From contig SCRD01000024.1 of the NCBI GenBank assembly GCA_004298155.1, positions 186,001 to 250,000 on the forward strand: DNA of 64,000 nt. Direction: 5' to 3'. The position numbers were made by a program, and so were the translations under genes. Within the stretch, counting starts at the first letter, position 1; the number at the start of each line of letters is the position of its first letter. This stretch comes from Acidobacteriota bacterium (GTDB lineage: Bacteria > Acidobacteriota > Terriglobia > UBA7540). This document shows, piece by piece, positions 17,985 through 26,192 of this stretch. The notes below the pieces were generated by a model. The model was not told where the DNA came from. It saw only the letters and a program-made list of their open reading frames with translations, and did no database searches.

Positions 17985-18273
17985 ACCTCGCTCATTATAG
18001 CATGCCCTCTGCTTCGCCTCCTTACAAACTCGCAGAGCATAGAGTATGCAACTCGGGAACTTCGCAAGAGGCTTGCAAATCCGTGACAAGCTAACAACCT
18101 TTGCGTCGAGCTTCAAGAAAGAAGCGGCCTCGCCAAGTCGTGCTCCTAAACTGCGGATAGTGGGTCTCGGCCTCCGTGCTCTTTATACGGTCGGCCAAGT
18201 ACTGGTTTTAGCGTTGTGGCTGTTCCTATTCGCGTTTTTACAAACCCCGATTCCCATTTCTCAAGGAGGCTCT

Positions 18274-18663
18274 ATGTTCGGTCGAATGTCAGCTACAATC
18301 CTCACCCGGCTCGACGCCGGAAAGGATCTGGAAACGGCCGTGGCGGAATTGCTGGCCATTGGCGATTACCCACAAATTGCTCGCTGGATCCAGTTTCCAA
18401 CCGGCGTGGCGCTGTTCCTGGTGGTTCCCGGAGACCCGGAGTCCGGGGCCATTTACGTTTATGACCGTCGCGAGGGGGTCTGGTACTGGGTGGATTTTGA
18501 TGACCAGAAGTATTCCGGCTACAGCCTTGCCGACCTCGACGTGCTGCTCGAGGAATGCCACTTCTTGCGGCTTGTCGAAAATCCTCGCTTGCTCCGCGAC
18601 CGGGAATGGTTTGTTACTCCTGGCCGCACACCCGTCAGCCAACAGGTTGGCGCAAGCTGTTGA
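18274..18663 (+). CDS. Conserved-looking hypothetical protein
   Basis: 129 residues. The ATG at 18274 is chosen because of a strong aaggagg at 18263-18269; a longer frame from 18046 adds a hydrophobic stretch without any ribosome site. The protein is acidic and aromatic-rich, with IYVYDRREGVWYWVDFDDQKY near the middle, and probably soluble. No family recognised. It stands alone between the efflux operon and the ParDE pair, transcribed away from the former. Confidence 0.6.
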   Translation: MFGRMSATILTRLDAGKDLETAVAELLAIGDYPQIARWIQFPTGVALFLVVPGDPESGAIYVYDRREGVWYWVDFDDQKYSGYSLADLDVLLEECHFLRLVENPRLLRDREWFVTPGRTPVSQQVGASC

Positions 18664-18804
18664 AGCAGTTCTTTTTGCAGTACCAAAGACCCGGGTCTTG
18701 GCGATCTCAGGACGGCTTGCGCACGCTACGAGCGACACTCAGTCCTTGACCCGTTATGCGGGGCGGGAATACGGTGGTACTATGAGAAAGAAGGGGAATT
18801 GACC

Positions 18805-19065
18805 ATGCCTATCACCCTGCGTCCGGAGCACGAACGGCTCATTTCCGAGGCGTTGCGTTCCGGCGCCTACCAGAGTCCCGAAGAGGTTATCAAGCGGGCG
18901 CTGGAACTGCTCCGCGACCGAGACGCATGGCTCGCCGAGAATCGCGCCAAGATCGAAGAAGGTTACGCTGCCGCTCAGCGAGGAGAACTCATCGACGGCG
19001 ACCAAGTCCGCGCCCAAATGGACGAGAGAAAACGTGCCTGGCTGGCTGAACAGCGAAAGGCATGA
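18805..19065 (+). CDS. parD: ParD-type antitoxin
   Basis: 86 residues. The N-terminal PITLRPEHERLISEAL and SPEEVIKRALELL match the ribbon-helix-helix DNA-binding fold of ParD/CopG antitoxins, followed by a helical toxin-binding tail with acidic ends (LAENRAKIEEGYAAA). The ATG at 18805 is preferred over a TTG two codons upstream. The stop overlaps the toxin start by 4 bases, the standard order for ParDE. It should repress its own promoter with the toxin. Confidence 0.85.
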   Translation: MPITLRPEHERLISEALRSGAYQSPEEVIKRALELLRDRDAWLAENRAKIEEGYAAAQRGELIDGDQVRAQMDERKRAWLAEQRKA

Positions 19066-19376
19066 GCGACTATCAGTTCACGCCTCAAGCAGTTGATGAT
19101 CTTTTTGAAATCTGGATTTACATCGCCCACGACAATCTTGAAGCGGCTAACCAAGTGGAAGACGCCGTTTACAAAGCTTGCGCCTTCCTGGCCGAAGGGC
19201 CTCTGCGCGGGCAGACCCGTGAGGATTTGACGAAGCTTCCGCTTCGGTTTTGGACGGTCCAAGCCTTTCCGAATTACATTATCGTGTACGATCCCGCGAC
19301 CCACCCTTTGCAAATCATCCGCATCCTTCACGGCAGTCGGGACATTCTGGCGATTCTCGGAGAGGGTAACCCGTAA
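19062..19376 (+). CDS. parE: ParE/RelE-superfamily toxin
   Basis: 104 residues of the RelE/ParE fold: FTPQAVDDLFEIWIYIAHDN at the N-terminus is the typical ParE helix (VDDLxxIWxYI), and FPNYIIVYDPATHPLQIIRILHGSRDI is the C-terminal strand pair with the HGSRD motif. ParE poisons gyrase; RelE relatives cut mRNA at the ribosome, and the sequence is closer to ParE by the IW/YI pattern. Located on a transferable element, the pair likely supports maintenance. Confidence 0.85.
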   Translation: MSDYQFTPQAVDDLFEIWIYIAHDNLEAANQVEDAVYKACAFLAEGPLRGQTREDLTKLPLRFWTVQAFPNYIIVYDPATHPLQIIRILHGSRDILAILGEGNP

Positions 19377-19696
19377 GCTGGGGACTGCCCTCGACCTACA
19401 AAATAACCCGCCTGTAAGCCGCGATTCCGAATGAGATGAATCGCCTCGCGGAACCGCCTCGAGAATCGGCAGTAAGTCCCTCCATCTTAGCCACTTAGCC
19501 CAGCGTTTCCCGGGTCCCCGTTCCTCGCACCGAAAATTTGACAAGAATTCTCTTCTGGAGTATCCAAGAGTCAGGTTTCTCGCATCTCGCCTCGCCGGGG
19601 TTGCAGGCGGTACGTCTGCTCTGAGTACCCCGTCCAGTTCTTCTTTCCTAATTCAGTGTTGCTGACAGTACCGGCTGCCAGAGAAAGGAGTCAGCC
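19377..19696 (+). other. Intergenic region, no gene seen
   Basis: About 320 bases. No coding potential, repeat or clear terminator is seen. It probably carries the promoter of the primase gene; a gaaaggag Shine-Dalgarno stands just before the GTG at 19697. Confidence 0.4.
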
Positions 19697-20668
19697 GTGG
19701 ATTCCCAAGTCTTGGACAAGATCGCTCGCGACTATTTTGTGCTGTTTGTAAACCGCCGCGCCTATACCGTCCAGGCGGCGCGCCCTGACCCGGAAACCGG
19801 CCGGCACTACTACTACCGGCCGACGGCAAAGGGGATCGGGCAGCCGCTGGCTCTCTCTCACGAAACGGTTCGGCGCCACCTTGAGGGCCAAGTCACCATC
19901 GCTTTGTATGCGATCAACCCCTCGACGCAATGCTGCAAGTGGATAGCAATTGACGCCGATTATAAGGACGCCCTCGAAGACCTGCTGAAGCTGAACTTTT
20001 ACCTGAGCCGGGATGGTGTTTCCGGCGCGCTCGAGAAAAGCCGGCGTGGAGGGCATTTGTGGGTCTTCTTCGATACGCCGCAGCGGGCTCGATCCTGCCG
20101 GGTCTACGTCTATGACTTGGCCCTTCGGCTGGGAGTTCCGGTCAAGGGAAACGGTCTGCCGGAGGGGATCGAGATCTTCCCGAAGCACGATGAACTGAAG
20201 CGAGGCGAGTTTGGAAACGCCATCCGTGGACCGCTCGGAATTCATCGGGCGGTGAACCGCATGTATTGGTTCTACGGGGCGGACTACGAACTCGAAAAGC
20301 AACTGGCTTACCTGACGCAGCTCCCCAAGGTGTCGAGCAGTCAGCTTGAGGCCTTAATCGCCGGGAGGGAAGGTCCGCCACAACCTTCCCCGCGCGAAAT
20401 TCGAGGGGAGGCGCTCCGTAAAAATTCCGGGAACGGTGGTCGGTGCGAGTTTCGCATTTTGGAGCACATCGGCACACAGCTGCGCAAAGTGGGACGCAAT
20501 TACGTGACGCAGTGCCCATCGTGCGCAGCCTCCGGCCACGACCGGAGTGGAGACAATCTGGCGGTCTCGATTGAGGAGCCGCAGAAATACATCTGCTGGG
20601 CGGGTTGCACGAAAGAAATGATCCGCGCAGCACTGGGATGTCCCGTGCAGGCAGCGCGGATCGCATAG
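19697..20668 (+). CDS. Archaeo-eukaryotic-type primase (TOTE-like) with zinc finger
   Basis: 323 residues, GTG start. Motif I is WIAIDADYKDA (IDAD at 85-88), motif II is SRRGGHLWVFF (H120), motif III is IEIFPKH (E159). These are the metal- and nucleotide-binding motifs of the archaeo-eukaryotic primase superfamily in the TOTE-conflict-system form. A C-terminal zinc finger (CPSCAASGH then CWAGC, about 267-300) resembles the CHC2 finger of DnaG-type primases and should bind DNA. It would make primers or fill gaps for element replication. Unlike TOTE proteins there is no fused helicase; an SNF2-type helicase lies elsewhere in the element. High confidence in the fold, moderate for the subfamily. 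Confidence 0.75.
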   Translation: MDSQVLDKIARDYFVLFVNRRAYTVQAARPDPETGRHYYYRPTAKGIGQPLALSHETVRRHLEGQVTIALYAINPSTQCCKWIAIDADYKDALEDLLKLNFYLSRDGVSGALEKSRRGGHLWVFFDTPQRARSCRVYVYDLALRLGVPVKGNGLPEGIEIFPKHDELKRGEFGNAIRGPLGIHRAVNRMYWFYGADYELEKQLAYLTQLPKVSSSQLEALIAGREGPPQPSPREIRGEALRKNSGNGGRCEFRILEHIGTQLRKVGRNYVTQCPSCAASGHDRSGDNLAVSIEEPQKYICWAGCTKEMIRAALGCPVQAARIA

Positions 20669-20686
20669 GAGCCTTGGATAACTGCG

Positions 20687-20914
20687 ATGGAATGCGACAA
20701 GCCGAATTGGGCTCCGCTCGAAGCTAAGGGCGGACTGGAATTATGCAGCGAATTTATGTGGATGATGCGACGGTCTGGAATTGAGTTTTTCAAACATATT
20801 CGCACGCGGCGCTACTTGCTGCTCGATTCCGATGGCCGGTGCTACAGGCGGACCGCGAATGGATTTGAGGTGGCGGATCTGAGGACCGAGCTCAAACGCG
20901 CGAGGGGAGAGTGA
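20687..20914 (+). CDS. Small hypothetical protein after the primase
   Basis: 75 residues, ATG start 18 bases after the primase stop. The stretch HIRTRRYLLLDSDGRCYRRT is basic and beta-like; no motif recognised. It overlaps the following start by 4 bases, so it is likely the second gene of the primase operon. Confidence 0.5.
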   Translation: MECDKPNWAPLEAKGGLELCSEFMWMMRRSGIEFFKHIRTRRYLLLDSDGRCYRRTANGFEVADLRTELKRARGE

Positions 20915-20916
20915 CG

Positions 20917-21603
20917 ATGAAACCGAGACCGCAATCTGGGGCACACCGCGGACTGCAATTGCCCCGCAGGGCGCTGCGGCGATTGACAGAGGCCGGAATC
21001 TATGTCCAGCCCTCCGTGAGCTTGGAGTACCAGCAATTCGCAAAGCGTTATGTGGTCCGAGGCGTTGAATCGGGCGGCGCGGTCGAGGCTTTGGGAAGGT
21101 ACGTCACGTTCTGCGGCGATCAGGGTGAGCCGCTGCCGTGGCTCCATCCGCTTGATGGAATCGGAGTCAACGGTGTCCATGCGCTCGTAATCGCTCCTTC
21201 GCTCGTGCGAGTCGAAATGTTTCGCCGCGGGCAGACCTACGACCTCTCGATTTCGCGAATTGCTCCGGGGAAGGTCAGCAACGGAAAACGCCCGCCCTTG
21301 GAACGCACCACGATCTTCCACGCTGAGGAGGGATTTCTCGCCGCCGACCTCGCAAAAAGGGGGCGCAGCCAGAAAGAAATCGTTACGCCAACGTTTTACT
21401 CTCGCGCTGGCGAACCCCTGATGGTTCCTAATCAATTTGAGGCGGTGATGAAGGCCGTCACCGCTGCGGTGCTGTGTTTTCGTTGCACGCACTCGCATTA
21501 CTTGCGCACTCCCGAAGCATCCGGCTCCGAGACCTTGAGGTTGCAAAATGCTCAGGAGAATTTCGCCGGAGCAGATTCCGACAAGGGAGGGACGCATTCG
21601 TGA
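20917..21603 (+). CDS. Hypothetical protein, primase operon
   Basis: 228 residues from ATG 20917; GTG at 20911 in the same frame overlaps the previous stop (gtga) and is the other possible start. The sequence has many beta strands and a mid-region with LPWLHPLDGIGVNGVHAL. The C-terminal end carries CFRCTHSHYL, a possible metal pair but not a standard finger. I do not recognise a family. Its stop overlaps the next GTG start by 3 bases, continuing the operon. Confidence 0.6.
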   Translation: MKPRPQSGAHRGLQLPRRALRRLTEAGIYVQPSVSLEYQQFAKRYVVRGVESGGAVEALGRYVTFCGDQGEPLPWLHPLDGIGVNGVHALVIAPSLVRVEMFRRGQTYDLSISRIAPGKVSNGKRPPLERTTIFHAEEGFLAADLAKRGRSQKEIVTPTFYSRAGEPLMVPNQFEAVMKAVTAAVLCFRCTHSHYLRTPEASGSETLRLQNAQENFAGADSDKGGTHS

Positions 21604-21911
21604 AACGGTTCTTGCTGGGTACGTTCGCATGCCTCGTGATTGTCATGGCTTCTGTGATGCTGGCCGCACAATGGCCCACCCTCTTCTGGCTGCTGGTGGC
21701 CAGCATGGGCCTCTATCTGTTCTTTGGCCGCAAGGCGGAAGTGGAATTTCGTATTGGTGTTGGCGGGACCAAAGAAAGGCGGCTCTACGGAGCCTTGGTC
21801 TGGAAGCGTTGGGACCGACTGCTAGAAAGAGCCGACGGGGCGAGTCGGACGAGTCTGAAGCAGGCGTTGCTGGGAGGGATGGGTGATAGCGGTGGGCGAT
21901 GTGCGAATTGA
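21600..21911 (+). CDS. Small membrane protein
   Basis: 103 residues from the GTG at 21600 (overlapping the previous stop, gtga); the longer frame upstream lies inside the previous gene. Two close hydrophobic segments (FLLGTFACLVIVMASVMLA and LFWLLVASMGLYLFFG) form a helical hairpin, followed by a basic, soluble tail. Function unknown. Confidence 0.6.
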   Translation: MKRFLLGTFACLVIVMASVMLAAQWPTLFWLLVASMGLYLFFGRKAEVEFRIGVGGTKERRLYGALVWKRWDRLLERADGASRTSLKQALLGGMGDSGGRCAN

Positions 21912-22092
21912 GATAGCACTGCGGATCCATTTGCGCGGCACAGTGAAAGAACTTGCTTCGTTTATGGAAACGCTCAATTCGTCAGCGGTCGTAGTCGGCA
22001 TTGGCGGCGAGATGCTCTGTGACGGGGGAAAGTCCGAGAAAGCACAAGAGCTTTGTGAACGGTTTAGGGTCGGAACGGGAAAGCGCGGCTGA
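21883..22092 (+). CDS. Short hypothetical protein
   Basis: 69 residues with a GTG start overlapping the end of the membrane-protein gene; a second GTG at 21892 is equally possible. Alternating pattern VRIEIALRIHLRG then a helix with KELASFMETLNS suggests a small alpha/beta fold. Its stop touches the next ATG, as expected for an operon gene. No family recognised. Confidence 0.45.
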   Translation: MIAVGDVRIEIALRIHLRGTVKELASFMETLNSSAVVVGIGGEMLCDGGKSEKAQELCERFRVGTGKRG

Positions 22093-22703
22093 TGAGATTC
22101 GCACCACGAGGACGCACGCTCGGAGAGGCGTTGACCGGAGGGCTGATCCTCCTGCTGCTTCTCGTTTGCTGTGTGCTGCTCGTCGGGAGCGGTCCCATGG
22201 GAATCTTGCTCTCTTGTGTCGGTTTGTGTCTCACGGGTCTGGCGTGGGTCTATACGAAAGTAATTTCTGGCGAATTCCCAGAAGTGGAAACACCGTTTTC
22301 GAAGCGTGTGTCAAAGCCTCCTGTGCGAAGCGAGAGCGGCATCAAGCGGGATGCCAGCGCCTGGGGATGCTCCGAGGAAGTCGCCATGAAGCTGCACCAC
22401 CTTGAGAAACATGTGAACGAATTGGTGGTCTGCAACGTCCTTGGGCGGCTGGCAGATCTCGAACGGCAGGATGAAAGGCGAACTCGGGTGGAGTGGTCCG
22501 AATTGCGCGATGTATGGCGCAAGCTGGTCCGGGACCCAGCCACGGATGAGAAACTGCGTCAGGCGTGCCTTGAGTGGCTCGCGAAATACCCGGAGACCCT
22601 GGACTACTTGCCAAAAAAGCTTAAGGAGATGGGGCTACTGCAAGAAAAGGAGTTGCCGGATGACTGGGAGGAACGTGAGTTACGGAAACATCGCATTCAG
22701 TAG
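22092..22703 (+). CDS. Membrane-anchored hypothetical protein with helical tail
   Basis: 203 residues. Two hydrophobic segments at about 15-33 and 36-55 (LILLLLLVCCVLLVG) are followed by a long soluble helical domain, charged and Glu/Arg-rich, with a heptad-like pattern between 100 and 160. It ends the primase operon, 126 bases before the MBL gene. Not recognised. Confidence 0.6.
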   Translation: MRFAPRGRTLGEALTGGLILLLLLVCCVLLVGSGPMGILLSCVGLCLTGLAWVYTKVISGEFPEVETPFSKRVSKPPVRSESGIKRDASAWGCSEEVAMKLHHLEKHVNELVVCNVLGRLADLERQDERRTRVEWSELRDVWRKLVRDPATDEKLRQACLEWLAKYPETLDYLPKKLKEMGLLQEKELPDDWEERELRKHRIQ

Positions 22704-22829
22704 CCTTTTTTGCCTTGCGAGTACACGCGTGGAAGACTCCGTGGTTTTTCTCCTCCTCACGCTGGGTAACTGCTACGCGCCCAGGCGAGGCAGCCATTTT
22801 GAAGTTGTCGAGCGCAGAAGGAGCTTGAG

Positions 22830-23756
22830 ATGCGAATCAAATGTTGGGGTGTGAGGGGCTCGATCCCGACGCCAGAACGTCGAAATTCCCGCTACGGGGG
22901 AAACACACCTTGCGTCGAGGTCCGGCTGGATGATGGCACGCTGATTATTCTGGATTGCGGAACCGGCTTGCGCCCGCTCGGTAAGAGTTTGGTCCGCAAC
23001 GCCGCTGGCGCGCCCATTCGTGCCCACATTTTCCTGACTCACTTCCATTGGGATCACGTTCAGGGCATGCCCTTCTTCCTGCCCTTCTATTCGCCACTTA
23101 ATACATTCGTGATTCGTGCCGCAACGTGGCGCCGCCAGGAGTTAGAGGCGGTCATCAAGCGTCAAATGGCGTATCCATTCTTTCCTGTCAGCGCGGAGAA
23201 AATGTGCGCCACTCGCCATTTACCGCAGGACGAGGAATGGCCCGTCAAAGCATCTTCTGCGACCGTCAAATTCGCCCCATTGAACCATCCGCAAGGCTGT
23301 GTCGCCTACCGGATTGAAGCGGACGGCTCGGCCTTCGTCTATGCCACTGACACCGAGCCCGGCTCACACGAGCATGACCGCACCATCCGGGATTTGGCAA
23401 AGGGCGCTAATGCCCTTGTGTACGACGCGCAATACACGCCAGCGCAACTATCTCGGCAGAAGAAAGGCTGGGGACACAGTTCCTGGCTTGAGGGAACCCG
23501 GATCGCAAGCGAGTCGAATGTGAAGAGGCTGATTCTTTTTCATCATGACCCGGATTCCGACGACTCGACCCTTGATTCTCTGGTCGAAGAAACGCGTGAG
23601 GAGTTCCCTGACGCCTGGGCCGCAGCCGAAGGCATGGCCTTGACACTTCGCGACGGGGCGGTCGTCGAAGAATCGGCTGCTGACAGCCGCCAAGATGAAG
23701 CTGAACCTGTCATTTTATCAGCCGACTCAATTCCCGCCACAGCGCGTCTTACCTGA
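22830..23756 (+). CDS. Metallo-beta-lactamase-fold hydrolase (PhnP/RNase Z-like)
   Basis: 308 residues. The metal site is FLTHFHWDHVQGMPF (H-x-H-x-D-H), with a preceding LDCGTG loop and the later Asp in YATDTEPG and His of FHHDPDSDD. The N-terminal IKCWGVRGSIPTPERR, with GGNTPCV, is the mark of a PhnP/RNase Z-like branch that cuts phosphodiesters, also found in cyclic-nucleotide or anti-phage contexts. Substrate unknown here. It stands as its own transcription unit with a ggagcttgag ribosome site. Confidence 0.8.
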   Translation: MRIKCWGVRGSIPTPERRNSRYGGNTPCVEVRLDDGTLIILDCGTGLRPLGKSLVRNAAGAPIRAHIFLTHFHWDHVQGMPFFLPFYSPLNTFVIRAATWRRQELEAVIKRQMAYPFFPVSAEKMCATRHLPQDEEWPVKASSATVKFAPLNHPQGCVAYRIEADGSAFVYATDTEPGSHEHDRTIRDLAKGANALVYDAQYTPAQLSRQKKGWGHSSWLEGTRIASESNVKRLILFHHDPDSDDSTLDSLVEETREEFPDAWAAAEGMALTLRDGAVVEESAADSRQDEAEPVILSADSIPATARLT

Positions 23757-23819
23757 ATGAACGCAGGAGGGTGGGATGAGGCGCTGGACAAGATGATGTA
23801 AGCACAGGAGGCGGCGCAC

Positions 23820-24341
23820 ATGGAGGCCATTGATCCGACAACCCAAGAAGGCATGAGGATATTGACTCTTCGCGCGGTGGAGTTCTGCCGGAAGGAACTC
23901 GAAACGTCCGGCGACTTCGAGCAGCACTTCGGCCTGCGTGTCGGGAGTAAAACCGAGGATTTTAAGCTGTCCACCTGGGCCGCGGCGAGTTCACTGACGC
24001 GGATCTTTGAGGAGGCCCACAAGGAAGCTCAGCGCGCCCACGCCAATACGCTCATTCTGATGTTGCGCCGGCCGATGGCCTCTCTAAACCGCCAACTTGC
24101 TTTAGAGCTATGGGACTCCATCCTCGTCGTGACCCAAACGGAAAGACGCACCGCCATCGCCATGCTGCCGTTCCGGAAGACGAATGCGGGTCTCGAGTTC
24201 GCCGAACTCCAGAAGGGCGAGTGTGAAACCGAGACGGTTGCTACACCGCAGGTCATTTTCCAGAACCTCGGATATGTGGCTGATGCCCGAGCGCTCGATG
24301 ACGTGAGAAAAGGGCGAGGTCGCGCGTGCATCTGGAACTAA
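23820..24341 (+). CDS. Hypothetical protein
   Basis: 173 residues, ATG after a weak agg-rich ribosome site. Predicted mostly helical in the first half, then strand-rich (SILVVTQTERRTAIAMLPFR). No signal, membrane or metal motif. Between the MBL hydrolase and the NrdJ-type domain, same strand. Function unknown. Confidence 0.55.
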   Translation: MEAIDPTTQEGMRILTLRAVEFCRKELETSGDFEQHFGLRVGSKTEDFKLSTWAAASSLTRIFEEAHKEAQRAHANTLILMLRRPMASLNRQLALELWDSILVVTQTERRTAIAMLPFRKTNAGLEFAELQKGECETETVATPQVIFQNLGYVADARALDDVRKGRGRACIWN

Positions 24342-24389
24342 CTGCGAAGCTTTCATGTCACAGACGTCCAGACGGGCCAAGGAGTTGAA

Positions 24390-25007
24390 ATGAAGACCGG
24401 AACAGAAACACGGCCAACAACGGCGGTCGAGGCGGCTGTACAACCCAAGCCTAACGACTCAGCGAGACATGAACCCTTCCGGCGGCGTCTCCCAGACGAA
24501 CGCAAGGCTATCGTCCATCATTTTTCGGTGGGCGGACACGAGGGCTACCTGATGGTCGGGCTGTACGATGACGGCCAGCCGGGCGAAATCTTTATTCGTA
24601 TGGCCAAGGCCGGCTCGACGATCGCAGGACTTATGGATTCATTCGGAATCGCTGTTTCCCTCGGCATTCAGTACGGCGTGCCGCTTTCGATTCTCTGCGC
24701 CAAATTCAGCCACACGCGCTTCGAACCTAGCGGCTGGACCGGCGTCAAAGAAATCGGCTACGCGAAGTCGATTATGGATTATATCGCGCGCTGGCTCGCA
24801 TTGAAGTTTCTCCCGCCGCCGACTCCCTCCCCAACGGGCGCCGGAGCTGAGGCGACAGCTCCGGCACCCGCTCACCCGTCTGCAAGCGGGCTGGGCGACG
24901 CAGAGAGCGACGCGCCAGCGTGTAAGAGTTGCGGCGCCATTATGGCCAGCAGCGGGGCGGGCTACCGCTGTGAGAATTGCGGCAGCACGAGCGATGATTT
25001 GCAGTAA
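24390..25007 (+). CDS. Free-standing C-terminal (TSCPD) domain of B12-type ribonucleotide reductase
   Basis: 205 residues. Residues about 45-145 (GHEGYLMVGLYDDG, GEIFIRMAKAGSTIAGLMDS, LGIQYGVPLSIL, TRFEPSGWT) match the C-terminal TSCPD region of NrdJ. A proline-rich linker and a CxxC...CxxC zinc ribbon (CKSCG, CENCG) follow, as in NrdJ tails. There is no catalytic barrel in the window. In NrdJ the tail carries extra Cys that reduce the active site; here the positions expected before YRC and at the very end are Ala and Asp (SGAGYRC, STSDDLQ), so the reducing pair seems lost. It could assist a chromosomal NrdJ or have a separate, perhaps nucleotide-related, role. Confidence 0.75.
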   Translation: MKTGTETRPTTAVEAAVQPKPNDSARHEPFRRRLPDERKAIVHHFSVGGHEGYLMVGLYDDGQPGEIFIRMAKAGSTIAGLMDSFGIAVSLGIQYGVPLSILCAKFSHTRFEPSGWTGVKEIGYAKSIMDYIARWLALKFLPPPTPSPTGAGAEATAPAPAHPSASGLGDAESDAPACKSCGAIMASSGAGYRCENCGSTSDDLQ

Positions 25008-25243
25008 AACACCGCAAGCGAAGTTCCCACGTCATATCGCGCAGTTTTCCTCCTGGGGATGAGGCCCTTCCCACTGTGATTTGACCATTGCCCGCGAGCA
25101 TCTATAACTTCCCGCCGATTCCCGTTTCGCATTTCCCCAAAAGACTTTCAAAAAGCCTTGGCGATCTACACATCTCGCCGCCGGCCGTCCGTAAACCTGA
25201 CCACACACCACGGCCGTAAACCCCGGCCACAAAAGGAATTTTA

Positions 25244-25435
25244 GTGTTCAAGGAATGGATCGAAAAGCATTTCAAATTGTTTGGAATTTTGCTTCTTATT
25301 CTCGCGGCGCTGAACGGCTGGATTGCTTATGAGATTTTTCTCGACTACCCGATCATGGCTTTGGCAAATGGCGCGATGGCAGTGGTCATCGTCCTGGGAG
25401 TGGCCCTGTCCCGCGGAACCGGCGAGCCCAAGTGA
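25244..25435 (+). CDS. Small two-helix membrane protein
   Basis: 63 residues, GTG start. Two membrane helices (LFGILLLILAALNGWIA and IMALANGAMAVVIVLGVAL) with a short loop. The upstream 236 bases (25008-25243) hold no gene. Function unknown; the very short length makes the call less certain. Confidence 0.45.
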   Translation: MFKEWIEKHFKLFGILLLILAALNGWIAYEIFLDYPIMALANGAMAVVIVLGVALSRGTGEPK

Positions 25436-25534
25436 GAGCTGCCAGAAAGAAATGTCCGGTGAATCAAGAGAAAGCAAAACTCATGACGGGCCTCCGAGGG
25501 CCTGATTGTCTGGAGCTTGAGGAGAGGAGATGCG

Positions 25535-25870
25535 ATGCGTTACGAGACGACCGGACAATCAATGCTCTTCCGTGATTCTTGCACGGATGCCAAGGCCAAA
25601 GGGACGAACTCCATTCCCAGCCCGGAATCCTCCGCACCTGCCTTGAGTCCCGAAGCCGTGCGCGGGCCTCACTCGCAGGAGACTTCGCCCTCACGAACCG
25701 TGTCCCCGCTCGCCCACTTGTCTCTGAAGGAAACCTGCGGATACTGTGGACGCGAAGTCCACCCGCCCGGCTGCGTCATACCGGACTACGAAGAGCTTGG
25801 GGCCTTCTGCAACCAAGACTGCGCTGACAGACGCTTTCGGATGTATCTGGAGGAGGCCGAAGATACTTGA
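25535..25870 (+). CDS. Small protein with a Cys-rich C-terminal finger
   Basis: 111 residues from the ATG at 25535 (aggagag upstream). The first 65 residues are Ser/Pro-rich and probably disordered. The C-terminal part has CGYCGREVHPPGC then AFCNQDCADRR, a likely zinc finger with four or more Cys. Its end overlaps the - strand Met-rich gene by 95 bases; one of the two C-termini may be artefactual. Function unknown. Confidence 0.5.
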   Translation: MRYETTGQSMLFRDSCTDAKAKGTNSIPSPESSAPALSPEAVRGPHSQETSPSRTVSPLAHLSLKETCGYCGREVHPPGCVIPDYEELGAFCNQDCADRRFRMYLEEAEDT

Positions 25871-26192
25871 ACCATATGATCTCAGTCGCGTGAGCGGACG
25901 CGGGCCCGCAATCGTCGCAAAGCCTGGCTAAGGGGCTTGCTCCCCCCACCTGCGCCTGGAAAACTGCCACGAGACGGTCCACCATCTCACGGGCTAGTTT
26001 TTGGCGGTCCTCGGGCTTCATCTCTGCCATGATCATGCCGAGACACTTCGGCATCATTGTCGTCACGAAGCGAATCCGCTCATCGGCGGTCATACCCCTT
26101 AACATCTGCTCCATCATGGCGTTCATCATGTCCGGCATATCCTCGGGCTTGGCCATCTGGTCCATCACTTTCTCCATCATCTCTTTCATCAT
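25776..26192 (-). CDS. Methionine-rich protein downstream of methyltransferase
   Basis: 138 residues. The first 58 residues contain 18 Met, mostly as MM or MxxM (MMKEMMEKVMDQM, DMPDMMNAMMEQM), in amphipathic helices. This spacing is known from copper- or silver-binding segments, but here no signal peptide is visible, so it is probably cytoplasmic. The C-terminal 50 residues lack this bias and run into the opposite gene; the original end may be lost. The start overlaps the methyltransferase stop by 4 bases (ATGA), so the pair is translationally coupled. Confidence 0.6.
   Translation of the reverse strand: MMKEMMEKVMDQMAKPEDMPDMMNAMMEQMLRGMTADERIRFVTTMMPKCLGMIMAEMKPEDRQKLAREMVDRLVAVFQAQVGGASPLARLCDDCGPASAHATEIIWFKYLRPPPDTSESVCQRSLGCRRPQALRSPV

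Noticed and set aside
18046-18273. Extended start for the 129-residue hypothetical, adding a hydrophobic helix
   Set aside because: There is no ribosome site upstream of 18046, while aaggagg stands right before the ATG at 18274.
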